This document shows, piece after piece, positions 8,768 to 17,422 of a DNA stretch of 64,000 bases. The position numbers were made by a program, and so were the translations under genes. The stretch lies in NCBI GenBank assembly GCA_964398885.1, contig CAYNOU010000004.1, positions 4,930 through 68,929 on the forward strand, written 5' to 3'. The DNA is from JAGMCF01 sp964398885. Lineage in GTDB: Bacteria > Cloacimonadota > Cloacimonadia > JGIOTU-2. The notes under the pieces were generated by a model. It had not been told where the DNA came from. It saw only the letters and a program-made list of their open reading frames with translations, and ran no database searches. Positions within the stretch are counted from its first letter, which is position 1; the number at the start of each line of letters is the position of its first letter.

Positions 8768-9631
8768 ATGAAAAAAATCACTGTAATATTGAAATCATTA
8801 ATTCTATTTGTATTTATATCAGCAAGTATTGCTGGTTGCATTAGTCTTAAATTAGATAGTCAGTTATCAAAAGGAGATGTTGTAATTGATGGAACAGATA
8901 AAGAATGGGAGGGTGTTAAAAGTTATATGAAGAATCAGAATATTGTTGTTGGAATTCAGAATGATGAAAAATATTTATACCTGCTTTTATCTCCCACCAC
9001 AGATGAAATTAGCAGACAAGTGATGGCAAAAGGATTGACAATTTGGTTTGATACAAAATGTGGAAAACATGAGAAATTTGGAATTCATTATCCACTCGGA
9101 CTGCAAAAGCAAGATTTAGCTTATTTAAATCTGGATGAACAAAAATCAAAGTTCAGAGGAAAGCCTGATGAGAATGTTGATATGAATAAATTTTTTGAAA
9201 TTTTCTCAGAATCGTTGAATGAAATTGAGATAATCGGTCCAGAAGAATATGATTATTATAAAGGTAATGTTAATGATGTTCAAGGAATTGAAGCGAAAAT
9301 TACTAAATCTAACAATTCTATTGTATATGAGTTGAAAGTCCCATTAGACAAGGATACAGAAAATCCTTATGGTATTTGTACTGAAATAGGAAAATCAATA
9401 ACTATTGGCTTTAAAACTCCAGAAATAAAACTTAGAGAAAAGAAAGAAGACTTTGATCGTGGAAACATGGGTGGTGGATTTGGTGGTCCTGGAGGTAGAG
9501 GAGAAAGACCCACAGGAGGAGAAATGCCTGGTGGAATGCCCAGTGGTGGAATGCCAGGAGGTATGCAAGGTAAAGAAAGAGAAATGCCAAAAAATCTTGA
9601 ATTGTGGATAAAAACAAAATTAGCAGAATAA
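8768..9631 (+). CDS. Lipoprotein with CBM9/DOMON-like fold and Met/Gly-rich tail
   Basis: The start at 8768 follows GGAGGA at 8756-8761; an ATG at 8750 overlaps the small ORF and has no site. The lipobox is SIAGC (Cys24). Residues about 35-225 look like a carbohydrate-binding family 9/DOMON-type beta sandwich (VVIDGTDKEWEGV..., LYLLLSPTTDE..., GLTIWFDTKCGKHEKFGIHY). The C-terminus is a Gly/Met/Pro-rich stretch (GGEMPGGMPSGGMPGGMQG), which could bind copper-like metals or be a flexible linker. It is the first sizeable gene of the MacAB-TolC operon and may present substrate or metal to the pump. Function inferred only from context. Confidence 0.65.
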   Translation: MKKITVILKSLILFVFISASIAGCISLKLDSQLSKGDVVIDGTDKEWEGVKSYMKNQNIVVGIQNDEKYLYLLLSPTTDEISRQVMAKGLTIWFDTKCGKHEKFGIHYPLGLQKQDLAYLNLDEQKSKFRGKPDENVDMNKFFEIFSESLNEIEIIGPEEYDYYKGNVNDVQGIEAKITKSNNSIVYELKVPLDKDTENPYGICTEIGKSITIGFKTPEIKLREKKEDFDRGNMGGGFGGPGGRGERPTGGEMPGGMPSGGMPGGMQGKEREMPKNLELWIKTKLAE

Positions 9632-9640
9632 AAAATAAAT

Positions 9641-9816
9641 CAAAATGGATAATTGTGTAATGGAAGCATTCATGCTATTATTTTTCGCCACAAAGGCACC
9701 AAGACACAAAGTTATTTTATTGCTTTAAATAATCTTTATTTATTCCTTTGTGGCTTCGTGTCTTGGTGGCAGGAAGTATTGCAATGATTGAAGCCATTAC
9801 ACAAAATGGATAATTG
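9641..9816. mobile_element. 146-bp hairpin element flanked by 15-bp direct repeats
   Basis: CAAAATGGATAATTG occurs at 9641-9655 and again at 9802-9816. Between them lies a 146-base unit (9656-9801) that begins TGTAATGG and ends CCATTACA. Its core is the inverted repeat CCACAAAGGCACCAAGACAC / GTGTCTTGGTGGC (9687-9771). It looks like a non-autonomous insertion with target duplication, placed just before the macA ribosome site. Related CACAAAG repeats lie inside rnr (36434-36515) and at 63937. Confidence 0.7.
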
Positions 9817-9831
9817 AAAGGAAAATAAAAA

Positions 9832-11097
9832 ATGAAAAAAGCAATCATAATCATAGGTATTGTCCTAATTATAGCAGTTTGTAGCTTTCTGCTAATTTCA
9901 AAAGGAAGCACAAAAGCAGATAGTCCTTACGAATTTGCTCAAATAACAAAAGGAGATCTGAAAAATACCGTTTCTACAACCGGAACAATAGAAGCTGTAG
10001 GAATTGTTGAAGTTGGTACTCAGGTTTCTGCCGCCATTGAAAAGATTCTCGTTGATTTTAATGATAATGTTAAAAAGGATCAAGTTATAGCAATTTTAGA
10101 TACGACCTTACTTTCATTATCAGTTCAGGATGCTGAAGCTAATCTAATAAAATCACAAGCACAATATGATCTTGCGAAAACAAAATATGAAGATGATAAA
10201 GAACTATATGAGAAAAATTATATTTCTGAATATGATTTTAAAAATTCAAAAACAGATTTTGAAATAGCAAAATCTTCACTAATAACTGCACAAACAAGTC
10301 TAAAAAGAGCTACAAGAAATTTCAAATACGCAGTGATTAAATCACCAATTGACGGAACTGTTATTCATAGATATGTTGAACCAGGTCAGATTGTTGCAGC
10401 AAGCTTATCAACTCCAACTTTATTCTTGATAGCTGAAGACCTGTCCCAAATGGAAATACACGCTCTTGTTGATGAATGTGATATTGGGCAAATAAAAGAA
10501 GGACAAAATGTTATTTTTACTGTTGAAGCATATCCAGATGAAACATTCAATGGAATTGCAAGACAGATAAGATTACAACCAGAAACAATTCAAAATGTTG
10601 TGAATTATACAGTAATTGTTGATGCAAAGAATGATAAAGGTTTATTACTTCCAGGTATGACAGCAACGGTAGATTTCATTATTGAGCAAAAGAAGGATGT
10701 CCTTCTCGTTTCAACTACTGCATTAAGCTTTCAACCAACAGAAGAGATGCTAACCGAATTTAAAGATAATATGCAAAAGAGATTTGAAAATATGGCTGAA
10801 GATGAAAAAGAGATGATGAAACAAAGCATGAGTGCTCACAGTGGTCAGGGAATGCCTGATATAATGCAAAGAGAAAATCTGGAAAATTATAAGAGAATAT
10901 GGTATTTTAAAGATAATGAGCTAAAAACATCAATTATTGAAATAGGTGCAACCGATGGAGTTAAGACAGAAATTATTAAAGGTAAAGATATTGAAGAAGG
11001 AATGAATATCATTTGCAAGACAAAAAAAGGGGAAAAAGTAAGTAGTAATAATAAAACAATACTGTTTGGAACACCAGGACGAGGACCAAGGCACTAA
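9832..11097 (+). CDS. macA: MacA/HlyD-type periplasmic adaptor
   Basis: The 421-residue protein has an N-terminal membrane anchor or signal (AIIIIGIVLIIAVCSFLLI). A barrel-sandwich half follows (TVSTTGTIEAVGIVEVGTQV), then a coiled-coil hairpin (about 95-160), the second lipoyl half (FKYAVIKSPIDGTVIHRYVEPG) and a beta-barrel domain. It links an inner-membrane MacB pump to TolC, and both sit downstream in the same operon. Residues about 304-350 form a Met-rich insertion (EMMKQSMSAHSGQGMPDIMQ) that may bind metal. Substrate unknown. The gene lies just after a hairpin insertion that splits the operon's intergenic region. Confidence 0.85.
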   Translation: MKKAIIIIGIVLIIAVCSFLLISKGSTKADSPYEFAQITKGDLKNTVSTTGTIEAVGIVEVGTQVSAAIEKILVDFNDNVKKDQVIAILDTTLLSLSVQDAEANLIKSQAQYDLAKTKYEDDKELYEKNYISEYDFKNSKTDFEIAKSSLITAQTSLKRATRNFKYAVIKSPIDGTVIHRYVEPGQIVAASLSTPTLFLIAEDLSQMEIHALVDECDIGQIKEGQNVIFTVEAYPDETFNGIARQIRLQPETIQNVVNYTVIVDAKNDKGLLLPGMTATVDFIIEQKKDVLLVSTTALSFQPTEEMLTEFKDNMQKRFENMAEDEKEMMKQSMSAHSGQGMPDIMQRENLENYKRIWYFKDNELKTSIIEIGATDGVKTEIIKGKDIEEGMNIICKTKKGEKVSSNNKTILFGTPGRGPRH

Positions 11098-11109
11098 ATG
11101 AGGTAAAAA

Positions 11110-11877
11110 ATGAAAACAGTAATTGAAATGAAGAATATTAAAAAGAATTATATAGTCGGAGAAGTGGTAGTAAAGGCTCTTAGTGGTATCAATTTGGGAA
11201 TTTCTGAAGGTGAATTTGTTGCTATTATGGGTGCATCTGGTTCTGGAAAATCTACATTAATGAATATTATAGGCTGCCTTGATGTTCCAACTGATGGTGA
11301 TTATATTCTTGATAAGATAAACATAAAAGATTTATCAAAGAATGATTATGCAGATATTAGAAATCAAAAGATTGGTTTCATCTTTCAAGTCTTTAATCTT
11401 TTACCAAGAACAACCGCTTTAGAAAATGTTGAATTACCATTATTTTATGATAGAACAGGAAGAATACAAGAGCCAAAGAAAAAAGCTATATCTTCATTAA
11501 ATCGTGTTGGACTTGGAGATAGATTAAATCATATGCCAAATCAACTCTCTGGTGGAGAGAGACAAAGAGTTGCAATTGCTCGTGCATTAGTGAATGAACC
11601 TTCTATCCTGCTTGCTGATGAACCAACTGGAAATATTGATTCAGTTACTTCTGTTGATATTATGTCCGTATTCCAGGAATTGAATAATCAGGGAATTACA
11701 ATAGTTCTTGTTACTCATGAACTAGATATTGCTCAATATGCAAAGAGAATTATCTTATTGCGTGATGGAAATCTTATTCAAGAAAAAGCAGTGAAAAATA
11801 GAGCAAATGCAAAAGAGGATTTAATAAAACTAAGGAATCATAGAGAAAACTTTCATCTTGGGAGTATTACCTTATGA
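11110..11877 (+). CDS. MacB-type ABC transporter ATPase
   Basis: At 255 residues this is a LolD/MacB-class ATPase. Walker A is GASGSGKST, the Q-loop region is FIFQVFNLLPRTTALENVELP, the signature is LSGGERQRVAIARAL, Walker B is SILLADEPTG and the switch His is in LVTHELD. The ATPase is separate here, whereas E. coli MacB fuses it to the permease. It starts 12 bases after macA and overlaps the permease gene by 4 bases. It powers the mechanotransmission pump formed with MacA and TolC. Confidence 0.92.
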   Translation: MKTVIEMKNIKKNYIVGEVVVKALSGINLGISEGEFVAIMGASGSGKSTLMNIIGCLDVPTDGDYILDKINIKDLSKNDYADIRNQKIGFIFQVFNLLPRTTALENVELPLFYDRTGRIQEPKKKAISSLNRVGLGDRLNHMPNQLSGGERQRVAIARALVNEPSILLADEPTGNIDSVTSVDIMSVFQELNNQGITIVLVTHELDIAQYAKRIILLRDGNLIQEKAVKNRANAKEDLIKLRNHRENFHLGSITL

Positions 11878-13094
11878 AATTTAAAAATATAGAAAAAGTG
11901 GCAATTAAAAGTATATTAAAAAATCGAATGAGAAGTTTACTTACTTCACTTGGAATAATTATTGGTGTTTGCTCTGTTATAGTTATGGTTGCTATTGGTA
12001 AAGGAACTCAAATCACAATAGAAAAGCAAATATCATCTCTCGGAAGTAACCTTCTTATGTTACATCCAAGTTCAAGCAGAATGGGTGGTGTTAGCAGAGG
12101 TGCAGGTAGTTATAATAGACTAACTTTAAATGATTATAAAGATATTATTGAGAATGCAAATCATATAAAAGCTGCATCACCTATAGTAATGTCAAGTGGT
12201 CAAATAATTGGTGGAAATGGTAACTGGTATTCATCAATTCAGGGTGTTTCCATAGAATACATAACAAAAATTAAAGAATGGGAATTAAGTGAAGGTAATC
12301 TATTTACAGAAAGAGATATCAAAGCAAAAAAGAAAGTCGCCGTACTCGGTCAAACTGTTGTTGATGAACTTTTTCCAGATTCAGACCCGATTGGACAGAA
12401 AATTAGAATAAGAAATATACCTTTTACTGTAATTGGTGTTCTACAGGAAAAGGGTCAAAATGCTATGGGACAGGACCAGGATGATACAATCATTGCTCCC
12501 TATTCAACTGTACTATCGAGATTAAAAGGCGGTAGATATATAAACATTATTTTTATAAGTGCAAATACTGTGGATGAGATTGATATTGCTCAAAAAGAGA
12601 TAGAAAATATCATGCGTAACTCACATAATATAAAGGATGGTGATGATGATGACTTTGATATCCGCACTCAAACTGAAATAACTGAAATGGTTTCTGCAAC
12701 AACCAAAACATTAACTCTACTTCTCGGAGCTATTGCTGGTATTTCACTTATTGTTGGTGGAATTGGTATTATGAACATTATGCTTGTTTCTGTTACAGAA
12801 AGAACAAGAGAGATAGGAATAAGACTTTCAATTGGTGCTCGTAGTAAAGATGTCCTAACACAATTCCTTGCAGAAGCTATCACTTTGAGTCTTATTGGTG
12901 GTTTGATTGGAATAATATTTGCAATTGGAATATCACTTTTTATTAATCAATTTACATCACTTTATACATCTGTAAGCCCATCTATTGGTTTATTAGCAGT
13001 TATATTTTCCGGAGCAGTTGGAATCTTCTTCGGATATTATCCAGCACGAAAAGCCGCAAATCTTAATCCAATTGACGCATTAAGATATGAATAA
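11874..13094 (+). CDS. MacB-type (FtsX-fold) ABC permease
   Basis: The 406-residue protein has a first membrane helix after the basic start (LLTSLGIIIGVCSVIVMVAIG), a large periplasmic MacB domain (about 60-270), and three C-terminal helices. The conserved GGIGIMNIMLVSVTERTREIGIRLSIGA stretch and the terminal FGYYPARKAANLNPIDALRYE motif are both present. With the ATPase it makes a two-subunit MacB that works with MacA and TolC. Glycines and serines around residues 65-80 (GGVSRGAGSYNR) vary within the family. Confidence 0.9.
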   Translation: MKFKNIEKVAIKSILKNRMRSLLTSLGIIIGVCSVIVMVAIGKGTQITIEKQISSLGSNLLMLHPSSSRMGGVSRGAGSYNRLTLNDYKDIIENANHIKAASPIVMSSGQIIGGNGNWYSSIQGVSIEYITKIKEWELSEGNLFTERDIKAKKKVAVLGQTVVDELFPDSDPIGQKIRIRNIPFTVIGVLQEKGQNAMGQDQDDTIIAPYSTVLSRLKGGRYINIIFISANTVDEIDIAQKEIENIMRNSHNIKDGDDDDFDIRTQTEITEMVSATTKTLTLLLGAIAGISLIVGGIGIMNIMLVSVTERTREIGIRLSIGARSKDVLTQFLAEAITLSLIGGLIGIIFAIGISLFINQFTSLYTSVSPSIGLLAVIFSGAVGIFFGYYPARKAANLNPIDALRYE

Positions 13095-13116
13095 GAATAA
13101 AATATTGAGGTTTGAA

Positions 13117-14442
13117 ATGAAAAAGATAATCATCTTACTAATTTTATTAATAAATTCAATGCTTTTTGCTGAAAATTTAACATTAGAAAAAGCAAAAGAT
13201 ATTGCAATAAAAAATAATAATGACTTGATTTCTGAGGAATTGACACGAAAATCTGCTCATTCTGAAGCTGTAAAATCTACTCTAAATATGATACCATCTG
13301 CAAAATTTAGTAGCAGCTATACTAAATTTGAAGAAGCAAAAGATATATCCATTGGCTCAGAAACCGCTGAAAGTTCCAAATCTTATGGAATATCTGTATC
13401 TCAACCGATATTTAATGGCGGTAAAAACTGGATAAATTACAAAATAAAAACAGACCAGGCAAGAATTGCTGATGCAAATTATTATAGCAAATACTTAGAA
13501 GTAATGACTCAAACTGAAGCAAAATATTTAAATGTTTTAATGAATTACGATTTAATGGAATCTGCTGAAAAAACACTTGGTGCATCTAATCAGCATTTGG
13601 ATATTGCAAAAATGAAATATGAATTAGGAAATTTATCCAAAACTGATTATTTGAAAATGCAATCAGAAACAGCTTCTAAAGAAGTTGATTTGATTCAAAA
13701 GAGGAATCTTTATGAAATAAGTAGAATTGAACTTGCTAATTTTTTGCAAATATCAAATGATTTCTCTCTTGAAAAAGTATTAATTGATGAATATGAATCA
13801 AGAATTAACTCAATTCAAAAACTTAATTTAGATGAGATTGATGAACTTGTCGATAATATTATCTCAATTGGCATAGAGAAAAATCCTTTGTTAAGAGCTT
13901 CTTCTTTAAATAAATCCATATATAAGAAAAATATTCATCTTGCTTATGGTGAATTTCTTCCTTCAATTAATCTTTCATATTCAAAATCTTGGAATAAATA
14001 TGATTATGAGGATGATTTTAATGAAAATTCAGGTAATGTTTCATTAAGTGCATCTTTACCAATATTTCCAGTTGCTGATAATATTTTAGGCTTGAGCCAA
14101 GCGAAAATTGATATGAAGAAATCCGGATATTCATATAATTCAACTGAAGATAATATTCGCTTAAGCCTACGAAGCAATTTTTTAAATTTGATTTCTGAAG
14201 CAAAATCAATTTATTCTGCTAAGATTGCTTTAGATTATGCAGAGGAAACTTTCAAAAATACTGAAGCTTGTTTTAAAAATAATACAGTTACCACAGCTAA
14301 TATGCTTGATGCAGAAACGCTTCTTTCATCATCAGAAAGTCAGTATATAAATAGTTTTTACAATTTTTTGGAAGTAAAATCCTTACTTTTACAGCAAATG
14401 GGTATTGATGATGAGAATGTTTTATGGGATATGATTAAATAG
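13117..14442 (+). CDS. tolC: TolC-family outer-membrane efflux protein
   Basis: The start is taken at ATG 13117, preceded by TTGAGG, because it gives a clean signal peptide (KKIIILLILLINSMLFA); an upstream ATG at 13087 overlaps the permease gene by 8 bases. The mature part begins ENLTLEKAKDIAIKNNNDLI, typical of the outer-membrane efflux family, with two long helical repeats and mid-length beta segments (FLPSINLSYSKSW). It would complete a MacA-MacB-TolC tripartite pump. It ends the operon; I see no strong terminator after it. Confidence 0.85.
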   Translation: MKKIIILLILLINSMLFAENLTLEKAKDIAIKNNNDLISEELTRKSAHSEAVKSTLNMIPSAKFSSSYTKFEEAKDISIGSETAESSKSYGISVSQPIFNGGKNWINYKIKTDQARIADANYYSKYLEVMTQTEAKYLNVLMNYDLMESAEKTLGASNQHLDIAKMKYELGNLSKTDYLKMQSETASKEVDLIQKRNLYEISRIELANFLQISNDFSLEKVLIDEYESRINSIQKLNLDEIDELVDNIISIGIEKNPLLRASSLNKSIYKKNIHLAYGEFLPSINLSYSKSWNKYDYEDDFNENSGNVSLSASLPIFPVADNILGLSQAKIDMKKSGYSYNSTEDNIRLSLRSNFLNLISEAKSIYSAKIALDYAEETFKNTEACFKNNTVTTANMLDAETLLSSSESQYINSFYNFLEVKSLLLQQMGIDDENVLWDMIK

Positions 14443-14589
14443 GTAACCAAATTGTCTTTTTAACCATTTTATCCTGACGCCACAAACCACACTATAACGC
14501 TAAGAATAAAACTTGAATTGATTTTCAATAAGTTCAAATCCTCAAAACTTGACAACAAACCGATACAACTTCATTAAATAAATCAAAAT

Positions 14590-14662
<73 letters not shown>

Positions 14663-14769
14663 CGAATACGAATTTACAGATGGACAGGAATTGGTAAAAA
14701 CAAATCTAAATTTCTTGACACATCATATCATAAGTTTATGAAATGACACTAATATAACATTAGGAGAAA

Positions 14770-15147
14770 ATGATGCTTGATGAGTTCGTGATCAGGAAGC
14801 TTTGTAAACTGTTCAATGTTCTTTCTAATGAAGTAAGAATTCGTATTATATATACTTTAATGGAAAAGGAATCCATGACAGTAACGGAAATATCAAAGGA
14901 ATTAGGCATTCCCCAAAATACCCTTTCCGCTCATTTAAAGATTTTATACGATGGAGCTTATATTGGCAAAGATCAAAAATGGAGGAATGTTCATTATTGT
15001 ATCAGAGAAGAAAAATTGAAAAGTATTCTTGAGGAGGGAACCCAAATTCTGTTTGATAAGTGGGAAGGAAATTGGGAAAAAATAGCAGAAGCAAAAAAAA
15101 CAATCGAAAAAGTTAGTAAAAAAAATATAAAAACCGAAGGAAAATAA
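14770..15147 (+). CDS. ArsR-family transcriptional regulator
   Basis: The 125-residue protein is a winged-helix ArsR/SmtB type (LFNVLSNEVRIRIIYTLMEK, then MTVTEISKELGIPQNTLSAHLKIL). The usual metal-site Cys pattern (CVCE) is absent, so the signal is not obvious. GGAG at 14763-14766 fits the second Met codon (14773) better than the first (14770). The stop overlaps the start of the CYTH-like gene (TAATG). As the first gene of a phosphate-related cluster it probably controls that cluster. Confidence 0.8.
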   Translation: MMLDEFVIRKLCKLFNVLSNEVRIRIIYTLMEKESMTVTEISKELGIPQNTLSAHLKILYDGAYIGKDQKWRNVHYCIREEKLKSILEEGTQILFDKWEGNWEKIAEAKKTIEKVSKKNIKTEGK

Positions 15148-15737
15148 TGGTAAAGATAATTCCACGCTGGGAATGGCGTACATTCGCAGAAGATTTTGGT
15201 GAAGCTGAAAGCAACATCAAAAAGAACAAAGTAACTCGTGTAAAAGAAAGCGAGGAAATTTATATCATTTCTGATAAAAGCAATGATAATACCAAAATAC
15301 GTGATGAAAAAATGGATATTAAAACTCCATTGCGTATAAATACTGAAAAAAACCTGGAGCAATGGACTGTAATGATGAAAGCTGATTTTCCAATCCACAT
15401 CAACGATCTGGTCTTGGTTTTCAAGGCATTTGGCATGCCATTACCATATTTCAAAAAGGATGAATATTCTTATAAGGAATATCTCGAAGATATTATCAAA
15501 TCGAACCCTAATCTCCATTCCATCGATGTTTCAAAAAAACGTTTCGGTTATATGATTGATGAATGTATGGTTGAGATTGCAGAAGTGAAATTTAACAATG
15601 TAGCAAAACGAACCGTTGCAGTAGAACATGCAAACCCCGAATTGGTGATTAAAACAGTGAAAAAATTAGGTTTGGATGGTTTTGAAAATATCAATTATAT
15701 CAAAGCAATCAAAAACACTTTTGGTTATCAATATTAA
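15147..15737 (+). CDS. CYTH-like protein linked to polyphosphate metabolism
   Basis: The 196-residue protein reads IPRWEWRTFAEDFGEAE, then EIYIISDKSNDNTKIRDEKM and TVAVEHANPELVIKTVKKLGL. Acidic and basic residues alternate on predicted beta strands, as in triphosphate-tunnel (CYTH) proteins. It is coupled to the ArsR gene and sits two genes before Ppx/GppA, so a role with polyphosphate or another triphosphate compound is likely. The EXEXK motif of classical CYTH enzymes is not clearly present, so the family call is moderate. Confidence 0.5.
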   Translation: MVKIIPRWEWRTFAEDFGEAESNIKKNKVTRVKESEEIYIISDKSNDNTKIRDEKMDIKTPLRINTEKNLEQWTVMMKADFPIHINDLVLVFKAFGMPLPYFKKDEYSYKEYLEDIIKSNPNLHSIDVSKKRFGYMIDECMVEIAEVKFNNVAKRTVAVEHANPELVIKTVKKLGLDGFENINYIKAIKNTFGYQY

Positions 15738-15752
15738 TTCACTTCATCTATT

Positions 15753-16475
15753 ATGTACAAGTCATCAGAAGGACCGATCCAAGAGTTTAGCTGGGGAAGA
15801 TTTATTGTAAACGGAAAAGAACACTCGAAGTCGAGTTATGGCGTTATAACCGGAGCTGGGAAAGATATCCGTATTGTCGATGGAAAGGTTAGCGAGTGGA
15901 AAGAACGAAATGGACATTTGCTCAAAGAGAATATAATCACAGGTATTTTTGATGAAACATACATGTCCCGAAAACAAATCGGGACACCCCATTAAATAGG
16001 AAAAGATTTAATGGGGGCAGGCAAAGGAGAATGAAAATTGAGGGACGGAATGCACAGATCCCAATTGTTCCTAACCTGTCTCGGCTTGGTGTCGAGCCAA
16101 GACGGGCAGGATTTGATCCCCGCGTACGCGGGGACTGTTTATTAAAACACCATTAAAAATGGTGTTAAGATCATTGCAATTTAATTGTAATTCGTAATTT
16201 TACATTTATCTCTGTGCTCTCTGTGTCCCCGCCTGCCAAAGCTAAGCGGCGGGCAGGTCTGTAGCAAGGTATTTACATATGAAAATGTTGAAATTCTCAT
16301 TATTGGAAATGACGTTTATGGTTCGTTGAATTGTCCCAAATCTGTGAAGGATTTTATTAGAGAAAATGGGGTAGGAAAATTGATTGTAAAAAAAACTCAG
16401 GACGCTTGTAAAATTTATAATGAATTGTACGATCAAGGCGAAAAGGTTGCTTTGTTGGCACATGGTACTTGTTAG
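15753..16475 (+). pseudogene. Mth938-like protein gene split by inserted hairpins
   Basis: The first part (15753-15995) encodes IQEFSWGRFIVNGKEH ... WKERNGHLLKENI, the start of a Mth938/DUF498-like fold. It then runs into hairpin DNA and stops. A second stretch in the same frame (16269-16475) encodes YENVEILIIGNDVYGSL, then VGKLIVKKTQDACKIYNELY and ALLAHGTC, the rest of that fold. ACATAC at the left break and ACATAT at the right break suggest a small target duplication. The original would read GIFDETYENVEILIIG. It lies between the CYTH-like gene and ppx/gppA. The family's function is unclear. Confidence 0.75.
15964..16262. repeat. Cluster of six or more hairpins inserted in the Mth938-like gene
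   Basis: Successive inverted repeats: TGTCCCGA...TCGGGACA (15964), CCCCATTAAAT...ATTTAATGGGG, CCTGTCTCGGCTTGG...CCAAGACGGGCAGG (about 16075-16110), the palindrome TCCCCGCGTACGCGGGGA, AACACCATT...AATGGTGTT (16146-16166), and CCCGCCTGCC...GGCGGGCAGG (about 16229-16257). Several resemble elements elsewhere in the window. It reads as repeats inserted beside repeats. Confidence 0.75.
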
Positions 16476-16493
16476 GAATAATTTAGGAGAAAT

Positions 16494-17411
16494 ATGAAAA
16501 AGTATGCAATTTTAGACATTGGAACAAATTCCATAAAATTCTATCTCAATTCCGTAGAAAATGGAGAAGCAAAAAAAATCATTGATACAAACAACATTTC
16601 ACGATTGGGTGAAGGCTTGCAAAAAACCGGAAAGATCTCTGAAGAAGCGATGAAACGGAACCTTAAGGCGCTACGGAATTTCTTGAATATTGCAAAAGAA
16701 AACGAAGTGGATGAGATCACCGCTGTAGGCACAATGTGTTTGCGCACAGCATCAAATTCTAAGGATTTTATTGAGCTGGTAAAAAATGAACTCGACCTGA
16801 AGATTGAAGTTATCGATGGAGAAGAAGAAGCAAGATTATCATATCTCGCTGTTCTGTCCACAATCGGTGAAACGGATAAAAATGTTGTGGTTTTTGATAC
16901 AGGTGGCGGAAGTACTGAATTTATTTTCGGTAAAGGGAAAGAACTGATAAAAAGGGAAAGCCTAAATATTGGGGCAATTAATCCGACCGAGAAATATCTG
17001 ATTTCTGATCCGGTAACTGATACAGAATTGGAGCATATGCTGGCTTACACAAAAGCATTTTTCGAAGAGCATGAACTGGAGAGAAATGCTGATTATCTTA
17101 TTGGAATCGGCGGAACAGTTACCAGTATGGGCGCTGTGATGCATAAGATGAAAAAGTATGACCCTGACGTAATTCAGGGATCAAATATGAGCAAAGAAGA
17201 GGTTGAAAGACAACTGAAAATGTATCAAAGTAAAACAATTGAAGAACGAAAAAAAGTAATTGGCTTACAGCCCAAAAGAGCGGACGTGATATTGGCAGGA
17301 GCTGGAATCGTGAAAACTATTCTGGAACACTTCTCTTTAGACAAATTCACCTTGAGTGACAGTGGATTACGACACGGTCTATTGTTCGATCGTTTTTTAA
17401 CTAAGGATTAA
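16494..17411 (+). CDS. Ppx/GppA-family exopolyphosphatase
   Basis: The 305-residue protein has the ASKHA-fold phosphatase motifs: AILDIGTNSIKFYL at the N-terminus, VIDGEEEARLSYLAV, VVVFDTGGGSTEFIFG and YLIGIGGTVTSMGAVM. It is the short form (no C-terminal HD domain) that hydrolyses polyphosphate or the pppGpp 5'-phosphate. The neighbouring DUF47 and Pit genes favour polyphosphate. AGGAGAAAT precedes the ATG. The stop is 11 bases before the DUF47 gene. Confidence 0.88.
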   Translation: MKKYAILDIGTNSIKFYLNSVENGEAKKIIDTNNISRLGEGLQKTGKISEEAMKRNLKALRNFLNIAKENEVDEITAVGTMCLRTASNSKDFIELVKNELDLKIEVIDGEEEARLSYLAVLSTIGETDKNVVVFDTGGGSTEFIFGKGKELIKRESLNIGAINPTEKYLISDPVTDTELEHMLAYTKAFFEEHELERNADYLIGIGGTVTSMGAVMHKMKKYDPDVIQGSNMSKEEVERQLKMYQSKTIEERKKVIGLQPKRADVILAGAGIVKTILEHFSLDKFTLSDSGLRHGLLFDRFLTKD

Positions 17412-17422
17412 CTGGAGCAATT

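Noticed and set aside
15964..16262. Possible CRISPR array in the hairpin cluster
   Set aside because: The palindromes differ from each other and are not evenly spaced; no cas genes nearby.
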